Below, piece after piece: positions 42,543 to 56,309 of a stretch of DNA of 64,000 nucleotides. The position numbers and the translations under genes were made by a program. How positions within the stretch are numbered: the stretch's first letter is position 1; the number at the start of each line of letters is the position of its first letter. The DNA is from Peromyscus leucopus. Its lineage: Eukaryota; Chordata; Mammalia; Rodentia; Cricetidae. Where the stretch lies: contig NC_051073.1 in assembly GCF_004664715.2 (NCBI RefSeq), positions 66,685,164 to 66,749,163 of the forward strand, read 5' to 3'. The notes beneath the pieces are model-generated. The model saw nothing but the letters and a program-made list of their open reading frames with translations, had not been told where the DNA came from and did no database searches.

Positions 42543-44120
42543 CTAGTAGTTTCAGGACTAAATAATTCAGGGAGGAAAAAGAAGGGAAGAAAAAATAGCT
42601 AACAACATTTTAAGCCTCAACAAACAAGTTTATTTCTGTTCTTATTCTCCTAACTACTACATCAGCATTGACAGGAAACAAAATAAAATGCTGACACTCT
42701 GCTAATGTGGAAAATAGCAAGAAGGAACTTGAATGCCTGCTCCATTTCTGTCCAGGGGAAGTCCCAGGAACTTTGTGTCTCCAGCAACCTGAGACTTTGT
42801 GGGTTCCCTGTGATGGTTACTCATATTTCCCCTTTAATTCACCCCTTTGTCAGACGTAGCAACCAAACTATTAAATAGAGCAATGATGGAGACCTGTTTC
42901 AAGATCTTTGAAGATGGAAAAGGTAGTGAAATTTTATGACTTTTCTATAGTTGGATCTGGAAGTGGGTACGAGAAGAAGTGTAGACAGGTGAAGAGGATT
43001 ATGGACAAGTTGACAAGCTTCAATGTCTGTTGTCTAATAGAAAAGGAAAAGATAGAGAAAATTGGAACTTTCCTAGTACCTAGGAGATCTGGTGGCTTAA
43101 GAAGCAGGAGGCAGTCCCTTGGCACCTTCTGCACAGGTTCATGCTGTTTCTAAAAGGTCATCTGGTGGGTGGCAATACTCCACAATTCTATGTTCTCACA
43201 GGTGCTACTATTCCCACATAGGGATTTTATGCATGTCATAAAAGTATAACCATGTTTTGTCTTTGGGGGTTGGCATTTTGAGGACAAGATTTTCCAGTTC
43301 TGATTTGTTGGAATTTTTTGCTATGTATTATGTGGTAATAAAAGAATTACATATGTGAAAGAAATGTCAGTAGTATAATTGTGGATAGAGAACCAGATAA
43401 TTTTATTTAGATATTGTGGAGTTTTCCCCCTCACCTCTGGGGCCTAGTGCTGCTTTCTGTAAAATATGAAATCTTAGATGAGTAACTACAGAGATTTTTT
43501 TAATGCATGTGCTAAGCATCTGGAGTTAGATGATGATGGCATTTCCATCACATGGCACAGGTTCCTGAACCTCTTTCTAGCCCTTCTTACTAACACAATG
43601 CTCTGCGACTCATGTGGCACAGGTTAGGTTGAAAGGCACAGTTTTCAGCTCTCCCGTGAGCATGGAAGTATAGTAGCAACCTTCACAAATTCCATTTTAT
43701 CTGTTTATCTCAGGAAGTAGATGAAATGACCTGTAAATGGTAGAACTCCTCCAGTTTAGCTGTTTGGGAAGAGATACAAGTCAACAGTGACATGTTTTCC
43801 CCAAGGTCATTAGTAAACAAGCAGGAAGAATTCCCTCCCAGCTTCCAGGCCAAACTCTGTCTACTGAGGCATGGGGCTCTGTGCAGATTAGTTTCTAAAG
43901 GTAAGGCAAGATGAGTTTATTCAAATGAGAAGATGATACTTAGAGATTGAGAGCACAGGCTCCAGTGAGTGGTGGCAGACACTCCCAAGGTCAAAAGAGA
44001 AAATCAGGTCTAAGAGGGCAGAAAATTCACTTTCAGCAAGAATGTCTGTACAGGATTCCCTAGAACATGACCATGAATGACAAGTGGAGGCTGGTTATAC
44101 AGAAATCGAGTGCCTTTGCT
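42543..44120. other. No gene seen
   Basis: Single-copy-like DNA. An 81-codon plus frame at 42908-43153 is unassigned. Confidence 0.4.
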
Positions 44121-44503
44121 TTTGGCTGTAGTATTTCATGAAAGCACCAAAAACAGCTCAGGAAGGGAAGGGTTTATTTGGCTCACATATTGAGAGTCAC
44201 AGTCCATTAAGGGAAGCCAAGACAGGAACTCAGATTGGTCAGGATCATGGAGGCAAAAGTTGATGCAGAAGCCATGGAGGAGTGCTGCTAACTAGCTTTC
44301 TCCTCATGGCTTGCTCAACCTGCTTTCTTATAGGACCCAGGACTGACAATGGGCTGGGCCCTTCCACATCAATCACTAATTCCAAGAATGACCTATAGGC
44401 TTGCCTGCAGCCCTGTCTTATGGAGGTATTTTTTTCAATTGAGGTCTCTTCCTCTCAGATGACTATAGCTTGTGTCAAGTTGACCTAAGACTACCTAGCA
44501 CAT
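44121..44503 (-). mobile_element. ERVL/MaLR-like LTR, inverted copy of the 8995 family
   Basis: GAAGGGTTTATTTGGCTCAC, CCATGGAGGAGTGCTGCTAAC and TTGTGTCAAGTTGACCTAAG. Confidence 0.7.
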
Positions 44504-45482
44504 AGAGATATCAAATGTGTTACCATTTTTATGAAGCTGATATGCTCCACCCCATAGACCAAGTACAAAGAATGACGTTTTCCAACAAGTTTGATGGTTT
44601 TTAGCTATAATTCACAGAGATCACTTGACTGCAAGTTGACAGTGCTATTGTTAGAGAAACTGGATTTCCCAGACATGGACAGACTGATAACAGATCTGTT
44701 ATATGTCATATCAAGAGGCTAGCACACAACAGGGAAGTCCTCAGAAACACCATCTGTTATTGACTCTGGTCAAAATGCTCCCTGCCATGCCCATTCACCT
44801 GCAAAGCAGTAACATCATCTGGCTAGAATGAACAGTGAAGGACCCCATGCCCTACAATGCCACAGGAGCGTCTCATCTCCCGGAGGAAACAATACATCAT
44901 TATGTCATCTTTTCCTGCATTGTTGGTATGAACATTTCCTCATTGATTTGTATTATTGACTTCTGAAATGAGTGGCCCTGGGCTTCACTCCCCACTGCTT
45001 TCTCAGATGAAAAACATATCCTGCAGTCTTCAGATTTGAGCTGTCTTATGCTGTCCTCTGTGAAAACCTCCTTTTATGAAGGCAATGGATTAAGACTACA
45101 TGGTTGGCCCTTTCAGGGGGAGACTGTTAAGTTGATTATTAATTTTTATAGCTATTTATTTGTCATAGATTATGTGCTTCAAAATTTTCCTGCCCACGGT
45201 TTGTGTTAGCTTAACATTTTTAATTGAATATTAACATTTTTCTATTTAAAATCATTTTGTTTTTCATAACTATTTATCTGGCTAAGGTCTATGGAAATGA
45301 AGAGTAAAGAAGAGCTCTTGTGTTACAATTCTTTGAACAATTGCCTTTGTGCATCAGGTACTAATTTTCCAGGTGCTGAGGAAAGAGAAAGGCAGGCTAT
45401 GGTCTCTCTCACAAGCACAACACAGTTTTCCTCATGACAGCCTGCTGGCTTGAACTTAAAACACAGGTGTGTTGTAACCATC
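44504..45482. other. No gene seen
   Basis: Single-copy-like; AT-rich around 45120-45300. Confidence 0.4.
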
Positions 45483-45815
45483 TGTCTTAGTTAGGGTTTT
45501 CATTGCTGTGAAGAGACACCATGACTAACTCTTATAAAGGAACCATTTAATTGAGGTGGCTCACAGTTTCAGAGGTTTAGTCCATTACCGTCATGACAGG
45601 GAGCACGGTGGTGTGTGGCAGACCTGGTGCTGGAACTGAAAGTCCTTTCATCTTGACTCAGAGGCAACAGGAAGTCAACTGACAGTCACATTGAGGGAAG
45701 CTTGAGCAAAAGAGACCTCAAAGCCCACCCCCACAGTGACACACTTCCTCCAACAAGGCCACACCTCCTAATTGTGCCACTCTCTTTGGGGGCCATTTTC
45801 TTTCAAACCACCACA
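45483..45815 (-). mobile_element. ERVL/MaLR-like solo LTR
   Basis: TGTCTTAGTTAGGGTTTTCA to CAAACCACCACA, the third clear copy of the 25526 family. No exact flanking duplication. Confidence 0.8.
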
Positions 45816-47932
45816 GCGTTTCAGCATCAACCATGACTGCTGGAGACAAAGCATCTGTGTGTGCTCTGCAGATCTCTAATGGCCCAGTTTTTGAACACAG
45901 AAATTACAGCTCAGAGAGAATATGCAATTTGACCCAGACCATGTGTCTAGTAAATGACACAATCAGGGTATGGGCACTCTCTCTGTAGTAGGTTTTCTGT
46001 AAGCAAAATAATGTCACTTTCATAGGAATCAAGGAGTCTGATAAATAGCTTCCTGAAATGGACTTACATAGTGATATACCAGGGAGTGTTGATTAAGGAA
46101 ATTTCATCATCATTCACGGGGAAATAGTACAGATGATCTTGGATCCATTTGGTTGTTCTCAGCCAAGTCTGCTCAGAGTCACTTAGCTCAGGTAGGAATG
46201 GGAAGTCCCATAACCCTCTCAACTGATTAAAGACAGGATACATTTTGCTAAGAGTCAGTCATTTTGTTGTGTGTTCCTGTTTTAAGAGTTTATTTATAAC
46301 AAGTAGCAACTGAAAGTTCATTATACCATGCTCCCCACAGCTTAACAAGGCTAGCTCCGGTCACTCGTGTAACTGGATCCTAAATAATTTAAAATTAAGA
46401 AATGCATTTTTCTACCCTAGCATTTTTAATTGAAATATTGCTGTCATTTTCACTTATATTTTGCATTTATCCTCGACTTCGGGTTTGAGTAAGAAAAGAG
46501 AACACTTTCCTTTTGATACACCAGTTTACAGATACACAAAACCGTAAATTACTTTTTAAAACTTCAGTTTTGACCCTGGCAGCTCCTTCAGCTTATTCTC
46601 AAATTTATTTGGCAGACTTTGAGCATCTCCCGTGGTAAAGCATTGGATTGGTTGCTGGAGATATGAAGGCAAGCACACATCAAGCTCTGTCCAAGAGACC
46701 AGCAAACAGACTTGTCCCACTGTGGCTGACAAATGCCACCATGAGGCAATGAGAGTGCTGGGACCTCAGACTTGGAGCTGAAAGTCAGGCAAGTGACCTC
46801 TGTTTTTCCCATTCTGTGACATGCCCACCCTCAGGCCTTTCCACTCCCTGAAAGAAAAAGGCACATTTCACGGAGTTCCACTTGACCATACCGTCACCCA
46901 GAACACAGTCATGTGCCACATCGTGCCTGCTCAGTGTGCCGGGCACAGTCCTTGGCAGAGGGGACCCCAATACAGAGCAGAAGGTGAAATCTCTGTAGCC
47001 TGGAGAGGAGATTTTATGTTTCACAGAGGAAAGATGCACACAGAACTAGACAGAATGTGTTGGGTATTGACAATCGCTCAAAATCAAACAAACCATTTAG
47101 GATGTATAGAGGGAAATGTTGATAGAAAACAGGTTGTAGTTTTGTAAAAACTCATCAAGGAAACCCTTTCCGGTAAGGTGGCATTTGAAGTGTGTCCCCA
47201 GAGGAGTAAAGAACTGAAATGTCTAAAGGAACACCTCTCCAGCTAGAGGGGACAATGAGTACAAAGACCCTGAATGTGTTCTCTGTGTTTGAAGAACACA
47301 CAACACAGTTGTGGTGGCTGGTGCGAAGGCGTGGATTGGTTTTGCTGGTGTTATCTGTGCTCCTGAGTATAGACTCAGACTGATGGACATGAGGAGGTGC
47401 AGCTGATCAAAAGGCTGTGTCCTAGATACAGTCTTTGGAAGGCTATGGTGTTTGGACCAGGGTGGCAGAAAGAAGAGGGGGGAAATGTGATCTGATTCTG
47501 GATACAGTTTGATTGTGAAGACAACAGGGTTTGCTGATGGCTGAGTATGAGACAAGAAAGAATGAAAGAAGTCAAGGTGGCCATTGGAAATATAAAAGCG
47601 CAGAAAATAGGCAGGGCTCCAGTTCCGGAAGTTTACCTATTGGGGGACTGGACATCTAGCAAGCTGGGTGCAAATAAAGGTGTCCTTTGTGGCCAGCTGT
47701 AGTGTTGCCCACTACTAACAACCTCCAGTAGACAGCCTGGGCAACCTTGTTGAGAAAGGTGTATATAAGCTAATGCTTGAGGACTGAGTGGGGGGGGGGC
47801 ATTCATGTGAAGGCCCCTAAACATGACAGCCCCGAGTATGAAAGGGAGGAAATTAGACTGAAACCAGTCGGCACAACTCAAGCTGGCTTTGCTCAACATT
47901 TCTATTTTGTAGACTTAATTTTAAACAATGTG
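45816..47932. other. No gene seen; hints of old repeats
   Basis: A MIR-like phrase near 45895-45975 and a possible ancient repeat at 47230-47560 are too diverged to name. Frames up to 110 codons show no family. Confidence 0.4.
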
Positions 47933-47959
47933 TGCATGTATGTGTCTGTGTGCATGTAT

Positions 47960-47991
<32 letters not shown>

Positions 47992-48192
47992 ACATGTCTG
48001 TGTGCATGTATATGTCTCTGTATATGTATGTGTCTGTGTGCATGTATGTGTCTGTATGTGGGTATGTACACCTGTGAATGCAAGCGCCTATCGGAATCCA
48101 GGTTGTGAGTTGTCGGACATGAATGCTGGGAGCTGGACTTGAATTCCCTGCAGACTGCTTTGCTCTAAACCACTGAGCCAACTCTCCAGCCC
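47933..48192 (-). mobile_element. (TG)n-rich tail plus B3-like SINE, antisense
   Basis: A TGTG/TGCATG/TGTA repeat (47933-48060) leads into GGAGCTGGACTTGAATTCCC and CCACTGAGCCAACTCTCCAG, the antisense SINE head. Confidence 0.7.
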
Positions 48193-49587
48193 AGCTTTGC
48201 TCGACTCCTAAACACTCCAGCACAGTGGTTTTCAAAGTATCATCTGCAGCCCCGAGTTCCCAGAGGCCCTTTTAGAGCTATGGGCAAGGTCAAAACTCTT
48301 CTCACATCAGTTCGAAGCCATTCTTTTCACTTTTCATATGAAGTGTCTCTCATGACTGTACTGTGCCTCCCAAAAGCTGTGAGACGCTTTCACAACAGAC
48401 TGAATGCAAAGCCAGTAGGCGAATCCAGCTGGCTTCTGTTGAGCCAGACATCAGAGAGGTGTGGGAAAATGTAGAGAAATGTCACTCTTCACACTGGGCT
48501 GTGTGGATTGTGTGAAATGATTACTCTCTAAGACCTATGCCATTTCCTGATAAATTAAATAGATTAATTAATATTTGAGAAAGGATCATTGTTTCTTTCA
48601 ACCAATTACACAGTAAATTGCTCCATTAATTGGGTATACCTAAAGTAAATGTGGCTATCTCACACAAGCCCACAGAAGCCTTGGTTCCTCCATCATTTTT
48701 CTAGAATCTGAAACTCCTGAGACAAGTTTCAGAACTGCTGCTAGCATCAAGGTGATCTCCACAGTGGTACTTAGTGTCCGTATATAAAACTCTTCTCCTA
48801 CTCAGAATGCCCCTTAGGAAAAAAAAAATGGAAAGAGTTGCTAACCTGAACTATTTCCTGTGTACCTAAAGGGAGGCAGACATTTTAACTAATGCAATCA
48901 CAACAAGGGTGCCAAGGAAGAGAGACATTATAGTCTGGCCCGGAACACAGAACCAATAAGAGATAGAACTGGGATTGTGGCCCTGCCGGGCTGTGCACAT
49001 TCACTATTCTTAACCATCAGCAGCAATTCAATATGTATGAGTGAATAAATGAAGGTTTAGGGTCAGTGCTGTGCAGGCGATCACAGTACCTTTAGCTAGT
49101 TGATTCTGCTGGCGCAGGCTAGTTGGAGGGGTCCTTTATCAGTGTTAAGAAGACCCGAGGACAAGCAAAAGGCCTGGGTAGGCAGTGCTGTGCTTCAAGC
49201 CCTGGGAACGGCTCTGTCATCAAGTCCCACAGGCAAACATTAGTTAGGATCAGATTCAAAGGTCCAAAGTTCAAGCCTACATGAGCACCCAGTAGACTTC
49301 AGATTGAACAGGAGTAGGACTGAGCTCATCCTCTGGCGCCTTCCATCTGAACCATGAGTGTCTTTAAGAGCTATGACCTGGCTCCTCTGATCTTCAAAGG
49401 GTCCAAGTGTTCGCTAGATATTGTGTGATTAAAATAACCAGCACAAACAATTTAAGAGGAGAAAATATTGACTATTGATTCAGTTCATGGTAGTCTGGCC
49501 CCATGTGTTTGGGTAGAAGAGTAACGTAGTAATAAGGTTATGTGGAAGCAGAAGATGTTTATCTCACTGAGAAATGGGAAGCCAGGG
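48193..49587. other. Single-copy-like; TAATTA-rich patch and a MIR fragment
   Basis: 48548-48645 holds AAATAGATTAATTAATATTT and CTCCATTAATTGGG, a candidate regulatory patch. 48880-49020 reads as a worn MIR (AGAGATAGAACTGGGATTGTGG). No gene. Confidence 0.4.
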
Positions 49588-49671
49588 AGGGAGGGAAGGA
49601 GACAGAGAGAGAGAGGAGAGATGGGGGGAAGGGAGGGAAAAAGAAGAGAGAAAGGGAGAGAGAGAGACAGA

Positions 49672-49759
<88 letters not shown>

Positions 49760-49766
49760 AGAAGGG
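49588..49766 (+). repeat. (GA)n purine tract
   Basis: About 180 bases nearly all purine, with GAGACAGAGAG and GGGAAAAAGA interruptions at the left. The Arg/Glu and Leu/Ser frames through it are artefacts. Confidence 0.98.
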
Positions 49767-51394
49767 AGACCACTTGACCACCTCTTCAATGTGGGAGTCT
49801 TTGGCAGGGGTGGGGGGATACTTCTTATTAAAACCATAGCGGTCTAGATGTCCTGACAGTCACATCTACAGGGGAGGCTTTGCCTGAGATTAGAAAATGT
49901 CCCCCTTTCCCTTTTCTGTTGTCCCAGTTAAGATCACAGAGCTGGAAACCAGTTAACTTATGGTGCAGAGTGCCCACGATGTGTCTGTTGAAACACAGTG
50001 GCACCCTTTTGCATGAAGTTCCCACAATGCTATGGGGTCATCGTGAAATCCTTCACAGGAATTTAGACATACCACAGGCGGGTTTCCTGGTTACAGTGTT
50101 GGCTGAGGGAGAACACTCATATTGAATTTTATTTTGCCATAATATATCCTATTTGGTGGCTTAAATATTCACACATAGTTTGCAGGCTTTGGGCTTTCAC
50201 AACAATTCAAAATTTCAATGCCAAAATTACTGAGTGCAATTTATTTAAAGCTGCTCTAAAGGCCAGAATCAATAAAATATAAAGGGCTAATTATATTCTA
50301 CTGAGTATACAGATCAACTCTAGTGAGAATTCGAAAATGCCACTTAAAGATTTTCTGTTTAGGAGAACGAGCAGTTTCTACTCTCTGTAATACAATTGCA
50401 GGCTAACAGGGGAGTTTTCAGATGTGAGAACTCACACTCTTCCGGCACAGGCTGTGTGATGTGCCCTGCCTCAGTTAAGAGGAGTTCAGCTTCTTCAGGG
50501 TGTGTGATATGTAAATGAAGTGAAGAAGAAGCCAGGAAACTCAGAGATGGCAGGTTCGGTATATGCTGGGAAGCAATGATATAGAAGGCCACTCTTCTCA
50601 GGTGACGTCTTTGGTCTCTTATGCATCTTCTGTAGCACCCTAACTCACTGAAAAGTGAGTACCAGCTGTGTGGGCTTACCACAGATGCACCCATTCCCCA
50701 AAACATACTGCCTAGTTGCATGTGTTTTAAACATCTGGTAGATAAAATTGCTCTTTCCCAGCATGCTTTGTCCACACCCCTCTGTTCCTGAGGGCCACTC
50801 TGTACCTGGAGCTTATTCCTGTTTTCTTCCTGTGGGATTCTACTAATGGCCTCTGCCTGGTTACTTCACTTCTTGACTCACATGAAGCAATTAAAGTGAT
50901 TGTTTCTAGGTTCTTACTTCATAGTCAACACTTTCGTGAGTCATTTTATATGTGACTCAAAGCACACAGAAGGTTATCTCGGGGATATGCATGCAATATC
51001 AGAACTGCAGAGCCGAGCAAGGACCTCAGCACTACTCAGCAATACCAACTGTTTAATCAATTCCTAAGAGAAATGAGCAAAAGTTGCTCACAGTGATGAT
51101 GGATTTTAAAAGTCCTCTTTGCCACTCTGATGATTTTGGCTTATATTTTAGAGTAGAAAGATGATTCCCTTGAACCTTGCTGTGAATTTGAGAATTACAA
51201 CATGCTTGACTTTATTTGTAGTGCTCTACATTTATTTCTGCTCCCCCCGTGGACTTTTCCTTCTTTTCTTGAGCTCTTTTGATTTATTGAAATTATAACA
51301 CATTGTCAAAAGTGAGATGTATTTCTTTCTCTCCCTATGAAGAGATCTTCTTGGTAACAAGATTGCTTTTCCAACAAGCAAGAGGTGGAAGCAA
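49767..51394. other. No gene seen
   Basis: Single-copy-like DNA. A 138-codon minus frame at 50359-50775 has no recognised domain. Confidence 0.4.
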
Positions 51395-51640
51395 AGCTAT
51401 GCCAACTCTAAGTCTAGGCCAGGAGCAAACAAACTACAGCCTACAGGCCAAATCTGGACAGCTGTCTATTTTTATAAATAAAGATTTATTGGAACACAGC
51501 CATACTCATTCATTTACATTTTGATTAGAGATGTTTTCCTGCCAAAACAGCAGAGCTGAGAAGCTGTAACTCTGCAGCTTGCAAACTAAAAATATTTACT
51601 TATCTAGACCTTCATGAAAAAGTTAGCTGACCTCTAGGCT
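51395..51640 (+). mobile_element. Ancient DNA-transposon fossil (probable hAT-type MER)
   Basis: GCAAACAAACTACAGCCTAC, ATAAAGATTTATTGGAACACAG (in parts), CCATACTCATTCATTTACAT, then AAAATATTTACTTATCTAG and AAAAGTTAGCTGACCTCTAG. This matches a well-known mammal-wide nonautonomous element with imperfect inverted ends. I am not sure of the family name. Confidence 0.65.
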
Positions 51641-53253
51641 GGCTTCAAGAGGCCTTGCACTCAATCTCTTTGAACATGTTCAACTATCCAGGTAAAACAG
51701 AACAAGCTGCTGCCTTTGAGGGTGAGTGATTTCCTGGGGGCAAAGAGATCAGCCTTCCTAGACAAGGCCATTGTGTACTCACCAGGCCTGGCAGAAGCCC
51801 TTCCATCCAAGAGCAGCTGATTCTAGGCCAGATTAGAACTATGTGGCTAACACATGAGCTCATGAGCAATAGTAAATGGCTGCTGTTTTATGGCACTAGC
51901 TCCTAGGATGGTTAACTAACTGATACAGAGCTTTGGGGTTTTCATTTTTTTTTTTTAACTTACATTCTCTATTGTCTTCTATTTTTATTCTGTTAGTGCT
52001 CCCTCTAAGATCTTCTAGTGCAGCTTACAGTTAATCATCCTCTCTCTCATTTTCACCACCAGTTCTGGCCCTCCATGGACTTCTCTGATCAGCCTCCTCC
52101 CAACTGCCATTCCATGGTGTGCCAAACTTTGGTTGTACCTTAAAATTGGCCACAGGTTAGACATGATCACTCCTGATTAGTTTTTACTATGGAGTTCTGT
52201 TTAGAGTGAATCATCTCCTCCCTATTTCCTCTTACAGCATGAACTGTGTATGGTGCAGGCAGGTTATTGGCTCATTCTGTTGTGTTCAGAATTGGCACAT
52301 TAGAAGACGCTTCTAAGCAAACATTCATTTCTGGATTGACACCTGTTTTCTCAATGAACTGGAGGTCTTCTTTTCTGGCTTTCATTTTACAAGGCTTAAG
52401 GAAACCATCCATCATTTCAATGTTCATCCTTAGAAAAATCTTTTTTTTTCCTCCAGGTGAGACACATCTTTCTATCATTGTGCTCCATGATACTTTCTTT
52501 TCTCGTAGTTTGCTGTTTTATTGATTGGACTATTCAGATCTGTTCAGTTTGCTGAAATGGGGAAAAATGCATATTTGAAGACATTTTGGAGAGGCATGGC
52601 TTCTAATCTTGGTCTTCCTCTGTCATCTGTCCTGTTCTTTCATGACTCCAGTTTGGGCATGTGTCAGTCAGCCTTCTCTCCATTTCATTCACAGAGCTGA
52701 TTTCCACATCACTTTTCTCTAAGTAGCATTTTGGAGCACGTTTCCCTCTCTACTTGAACACGGATTTCTTTCTCCATTTGAGTTAAATCAGTTACAACAT
52801 ATATTAAATTTTTTTTAACATTCTAAGTGTATAATTCAGTGGTTTCTAGAACATGTACAAAGTTGTTCAACTGTCACCGCTATCTAATGTCATAATATTT
52901 TGTCACCAGCTGAGCTGCCTACCAGAAGGCTCTAGGGTTGCAGATTTTATGAGCTGTGTGCCCAGGTTGGGGTGGGCTTTTCAGAGATGTAGCCCTCTCT
53001 CAGTCACCCATGCCTTTATAAGTAACTTCTCACCCACACTCCTTTGAATAATACAAATAAGTTGTTAGTTTACCACAGTGTGCTTTGGTAGAATAGTTTC
53101 CTGGGTCTTCCACTGGCTCCCTACCTGGTCTGAGTAGATGCTCATGTTGCATCTCTTGGGGAAAGTCTCACATAACGGTGCAATAAGAATCTGCCAACCA
53201 ACCACACCCGCAGACAGTTTTAACCCAGACCCATGGAGATGAGAATGTCATCA
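51641..53253. other. No gene seen
   Basis: Single-copy-like DNA. The frame at 52246-52524 has no recognised family. Confidence 0.4.
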
Positions 53254-53259
53254 CATAAG

Positions 53260-53778
53260 TGCTGTGGGATGTTAATGTATGTCCTGTGGGAGCCCTTCTT
53301 GGGTTCCTTGTGGCGTTACCCAGCAGGTCCGTATAGAGGATGATTAGGACCATGGGCCTGAGTGCAGGTGTTTGAGATGGTCTGTACTTGGCTGTGCTGG
53401 GGGATGGTCTGTATGTCAAGTTGTTCTGATTGGTCAATAAATAAAACCTGATTGGCTGTGGCTAGGCAGGAAGGATAGGCGGGACTAACAGAGAGGAGAA
53501 ATTAAAGGACAGGAAGGCAGAAGGACTAGCTGCAGCCGCTGCCATGACCAGCAGCATGTGAAGACGCCGATAAGCCACCAGCCACGTGACGAGGTATAGA
53601 TTTGTAGAAATGCGTTACTTTAAGATATAAGAATAGTTAACAAGAAGCCTGCCACGGCCATACAGTTTGTAAGCAATATAAGTCTCTGTGTTTACTTGGT
53701 TGGGTCTGAGCGCTGTGGGACTGGCGGGTGACAGAGATTTGTCCTGACTGTGGGCAAGGCAGAAAAACTCAAGCTACA
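53260..53778 (+). mobile_element. ERVK-type solo LTR, about 519 bp
   Basis: TGCTGTGGGATGTTAATG at the start, TTGGTCAATAAATAAAACCTG in the middle and AACTCAAGCTACA at the end, related to 38995. ATAAG flanks both sides (53255-53259 and 53779-53783). Confidence 0.75.
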
Positions 53779-54049
53779 ATAAGGAGCATTATTATACATG
53801 TATTTATTACTAGAGGCATATGATCCTGAAAATAATTCCAGCTACCAAGTAATAAAATTTAAACATCATATCTGCATAATATCAAAAGAGGTTCTCACTC
53901 AAAAAAATTGAAAACAGTAATATTAGCATCGCATGTTCTGATCATTGTTTCAGGGGAATTTTATGAGTTTGCTGGTTCCTGGAAGAGATTGGAAACAAAA
54001 TCTATCCTCGATAGAGAATGGTCTTTTAAAACGGTTCATTTGTTTTTAT

Positions 54050-54240
54050 TTTATGTGCACGCATGTTTGCCTGCCTGCATGTACACACATCCTGTGCGTG
54101 CAGTGCCTGAGGAAGCCAGAAGTCACCTGAACCCGGAGTTGCAGGCAGTTGTGAGGCGCCCTGTGGGTACCAGGATGCCCTGCAGAAATGGCAAACGCTC
54201 TTCACCCGCAAGCCTTCACTCCAGCCCTGCCCCGTGACCC
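54050..54240 (-). mobile_element. B3 SINE, antisense
   Basis: ATTTTATGTGCACGCATGTT, then CCCGGAGTTGCAGGCAGTTG, GGCGCCCTGTGGGTACCAGG and CCTTCACTCCAGCCCTG. Confidence 0.75.
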
Positions 54241-55867
54241 TTCTCAGTGCTGTGCCACACGCCAGTCAGCTTGCTCTCGAAGCAGCTGTGCGCTCGGCAC
54301 GATTTTCCACGGCAAAGCTTCTTTCTCTCGCTCAGTGTCATACATGACTAGCACGCCTTGGAAAGGACTGGAGCGCATGGTGCCTAAGACCATCCCCATC
54401 TTGTATTTCATACATCTCTGCCCCCTCCCCCACCCCACCCCTGGACAAAGAGCCACTCAACTTGAAAGAAGATTCAATCCGTTCACTGTGAAAGAAGACC
54501 CGTTCAATAAGGTGTGGGGATGCCTCGCTTTCAGAACATGCACATACGTGAATCGAGTGAAATGGGAAAAACAGTAAAAGTAGAGAAGGGCTGTAAAAAT
54601 AAAGGGTTTATTTTTATTTTAGCTTGTGCTTTGCCTCCTTGGGGAAATTATAAACGCTAAGAAAGTAATATTGTGACTTTTTTTTCCCCTACAAGCTTTG
54701 TAGCATTTCTAATTAGCACCTTCCTCTTATGGGGAGCTTAAAAACTACAGTGACATTCAGAGACATAAGATCTCATTTTGTTTTAGCCACAGGTGGATAA
54801 CAAGCTAATAAGCCACTGAAGAGGTGGAGCTGTGGCACATATTCATAGCTCAAAACTCGATGTCACGAGGAAAGAAAATGCTTTTTAGCATCCAGTGATG
54901 GCTCATATCTGAGTAACCGCCAGCAGCTGCACGCTGGTGTGTGAGCTGCACTCAGTACCCCTCAGTGTTATGGACATATCTCTAGTGTCCACATTAGCCT
55001 CTGCAGAAGCCTGGCTGGAAACCCTCCCCAAGGCATCCTTTTGCGTTTGTCTCCGGGCTTGCTCTCTGTGGTGGTAAATGGATTAACTCAGCAGTTTCTG
55101 ATAGCATGATGGATGGACTCAGAATAGCAATTTTCTAAACACCCTTTCCTTACTTGATGGATGTTTCCATTGCCGTCTCTTCCCTTGGGGCTCTTTGTGT
55201 GCAAAATCTCTCTTCGAAAAGGAGTTTTCATTGCGTGCTATTAGCACTGAGTGGATTTATGGTGTTTCCTCATGCACACAGCCTTTCTGCCATTCTGTAG
55301 GTAAAGTTTGCTCTGGTATTCTGTGCGAATAATATCCTACGGCCTTGATCACCAGCTTCCTCTGTATTGGCATTGCTAAGCAGGTAACATGATTAAATAC
55401 CCCAAATTAATACTTACTTTAGCCTAAGCAGACCAGAGTATAGCTAAAACTTATCACCTATCAGAAGGAGCATTTTCTTTCTTAAACATTCAGATAGATC
55501 CCCAGGGCTCCCTTGGATACCCTTGGTGCCTTCATTGATAATCTTGTCTGGTTTCATCACAAGCCTCAGTTGGGGTCAGATAATACAGCTGATATTACTA
55601 ATCGGGTATATTTCTCCTCTATGACCTCCATCATTTGAGGCCCTAAGCATGTCCACCTCTTTGATGGATGGAAGAGAATTTGCCAAGATTGATGGATAAA
55701 GGCACCAACATTCTGGGAGAGAAGATTCTTGTAAGTTGTCAAGGATGTATGTGCGATATGTGGAATCTGAAAACAGTTACATTGTGACCATTACAGTCAA
55801 ACTGAATTGTTTTTTTTAAACCTTGCTCCCACCTTAAAAAATAAAATTTGTAGAGAAAATTGAGAAC
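54241..55867. other. Single-copy-like DNA; possible conserved noncoding patch
   Basis: 54595-54790 is repeat-free with AAATTATAAACGC and TTTCTAATTAGCACC. No coding signature; the 129-codon frame at 54188-54577 is unassigned. Confidence 0.35.
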
Positions 55868-56260
55868 TGTTCTGTCAATGTCCCATCACTGTGACCAAGC
55901 ACCTGTGATGACTGACTTCTAGGGGGAAGGTTTGTTCTGGCTCAGGCTTTGAGGGTTTCTGTCTATGGCCACTGACTCCATTGCTTCGTGTCCATAATTA
56001 CTTGGTACACCCAACTAGCTAGAATCACATGACCAAAAGTCTGCTCACTTCATGGTAGCCAGGGAGTAAATAGAGCACAAAGGGCTTGGGTCTCATCGTC
56101 TCCTCCTGCAAGGTCTCGCTTCCGGTGACTTAACCTTCCTTTCCAGGGTCCTCTGCCCCAACAGTTCCCAAACTTTCCAATAGTGCTCTGGGCTGGGTGC
56201 TAAGTCTCCAAGCAGTGGGCTTTGGGGGGGCATTCCACACACATACTACACCAACTCTGT
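55868..56260 (-). mobile_element. Diverged ERVL/MaLR-like LTR
   Basis: TCAATGTCCCATCACTGTGACC to GGGGCATTCCACACACATAC resembles a worn copy of the TGTCTTAG family. Confidence 0.45.
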
Positions 56261-56309
56261 GACAGCTGGGGGATGATTGAACTAGCTTCCAGGTGAAGGT
56301 TTCGTTTAT

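Noticed and set aside
49485..49847. Several Ser/Leu and Arg/Glu frames
   Set aside because: Translation of the GA tract.
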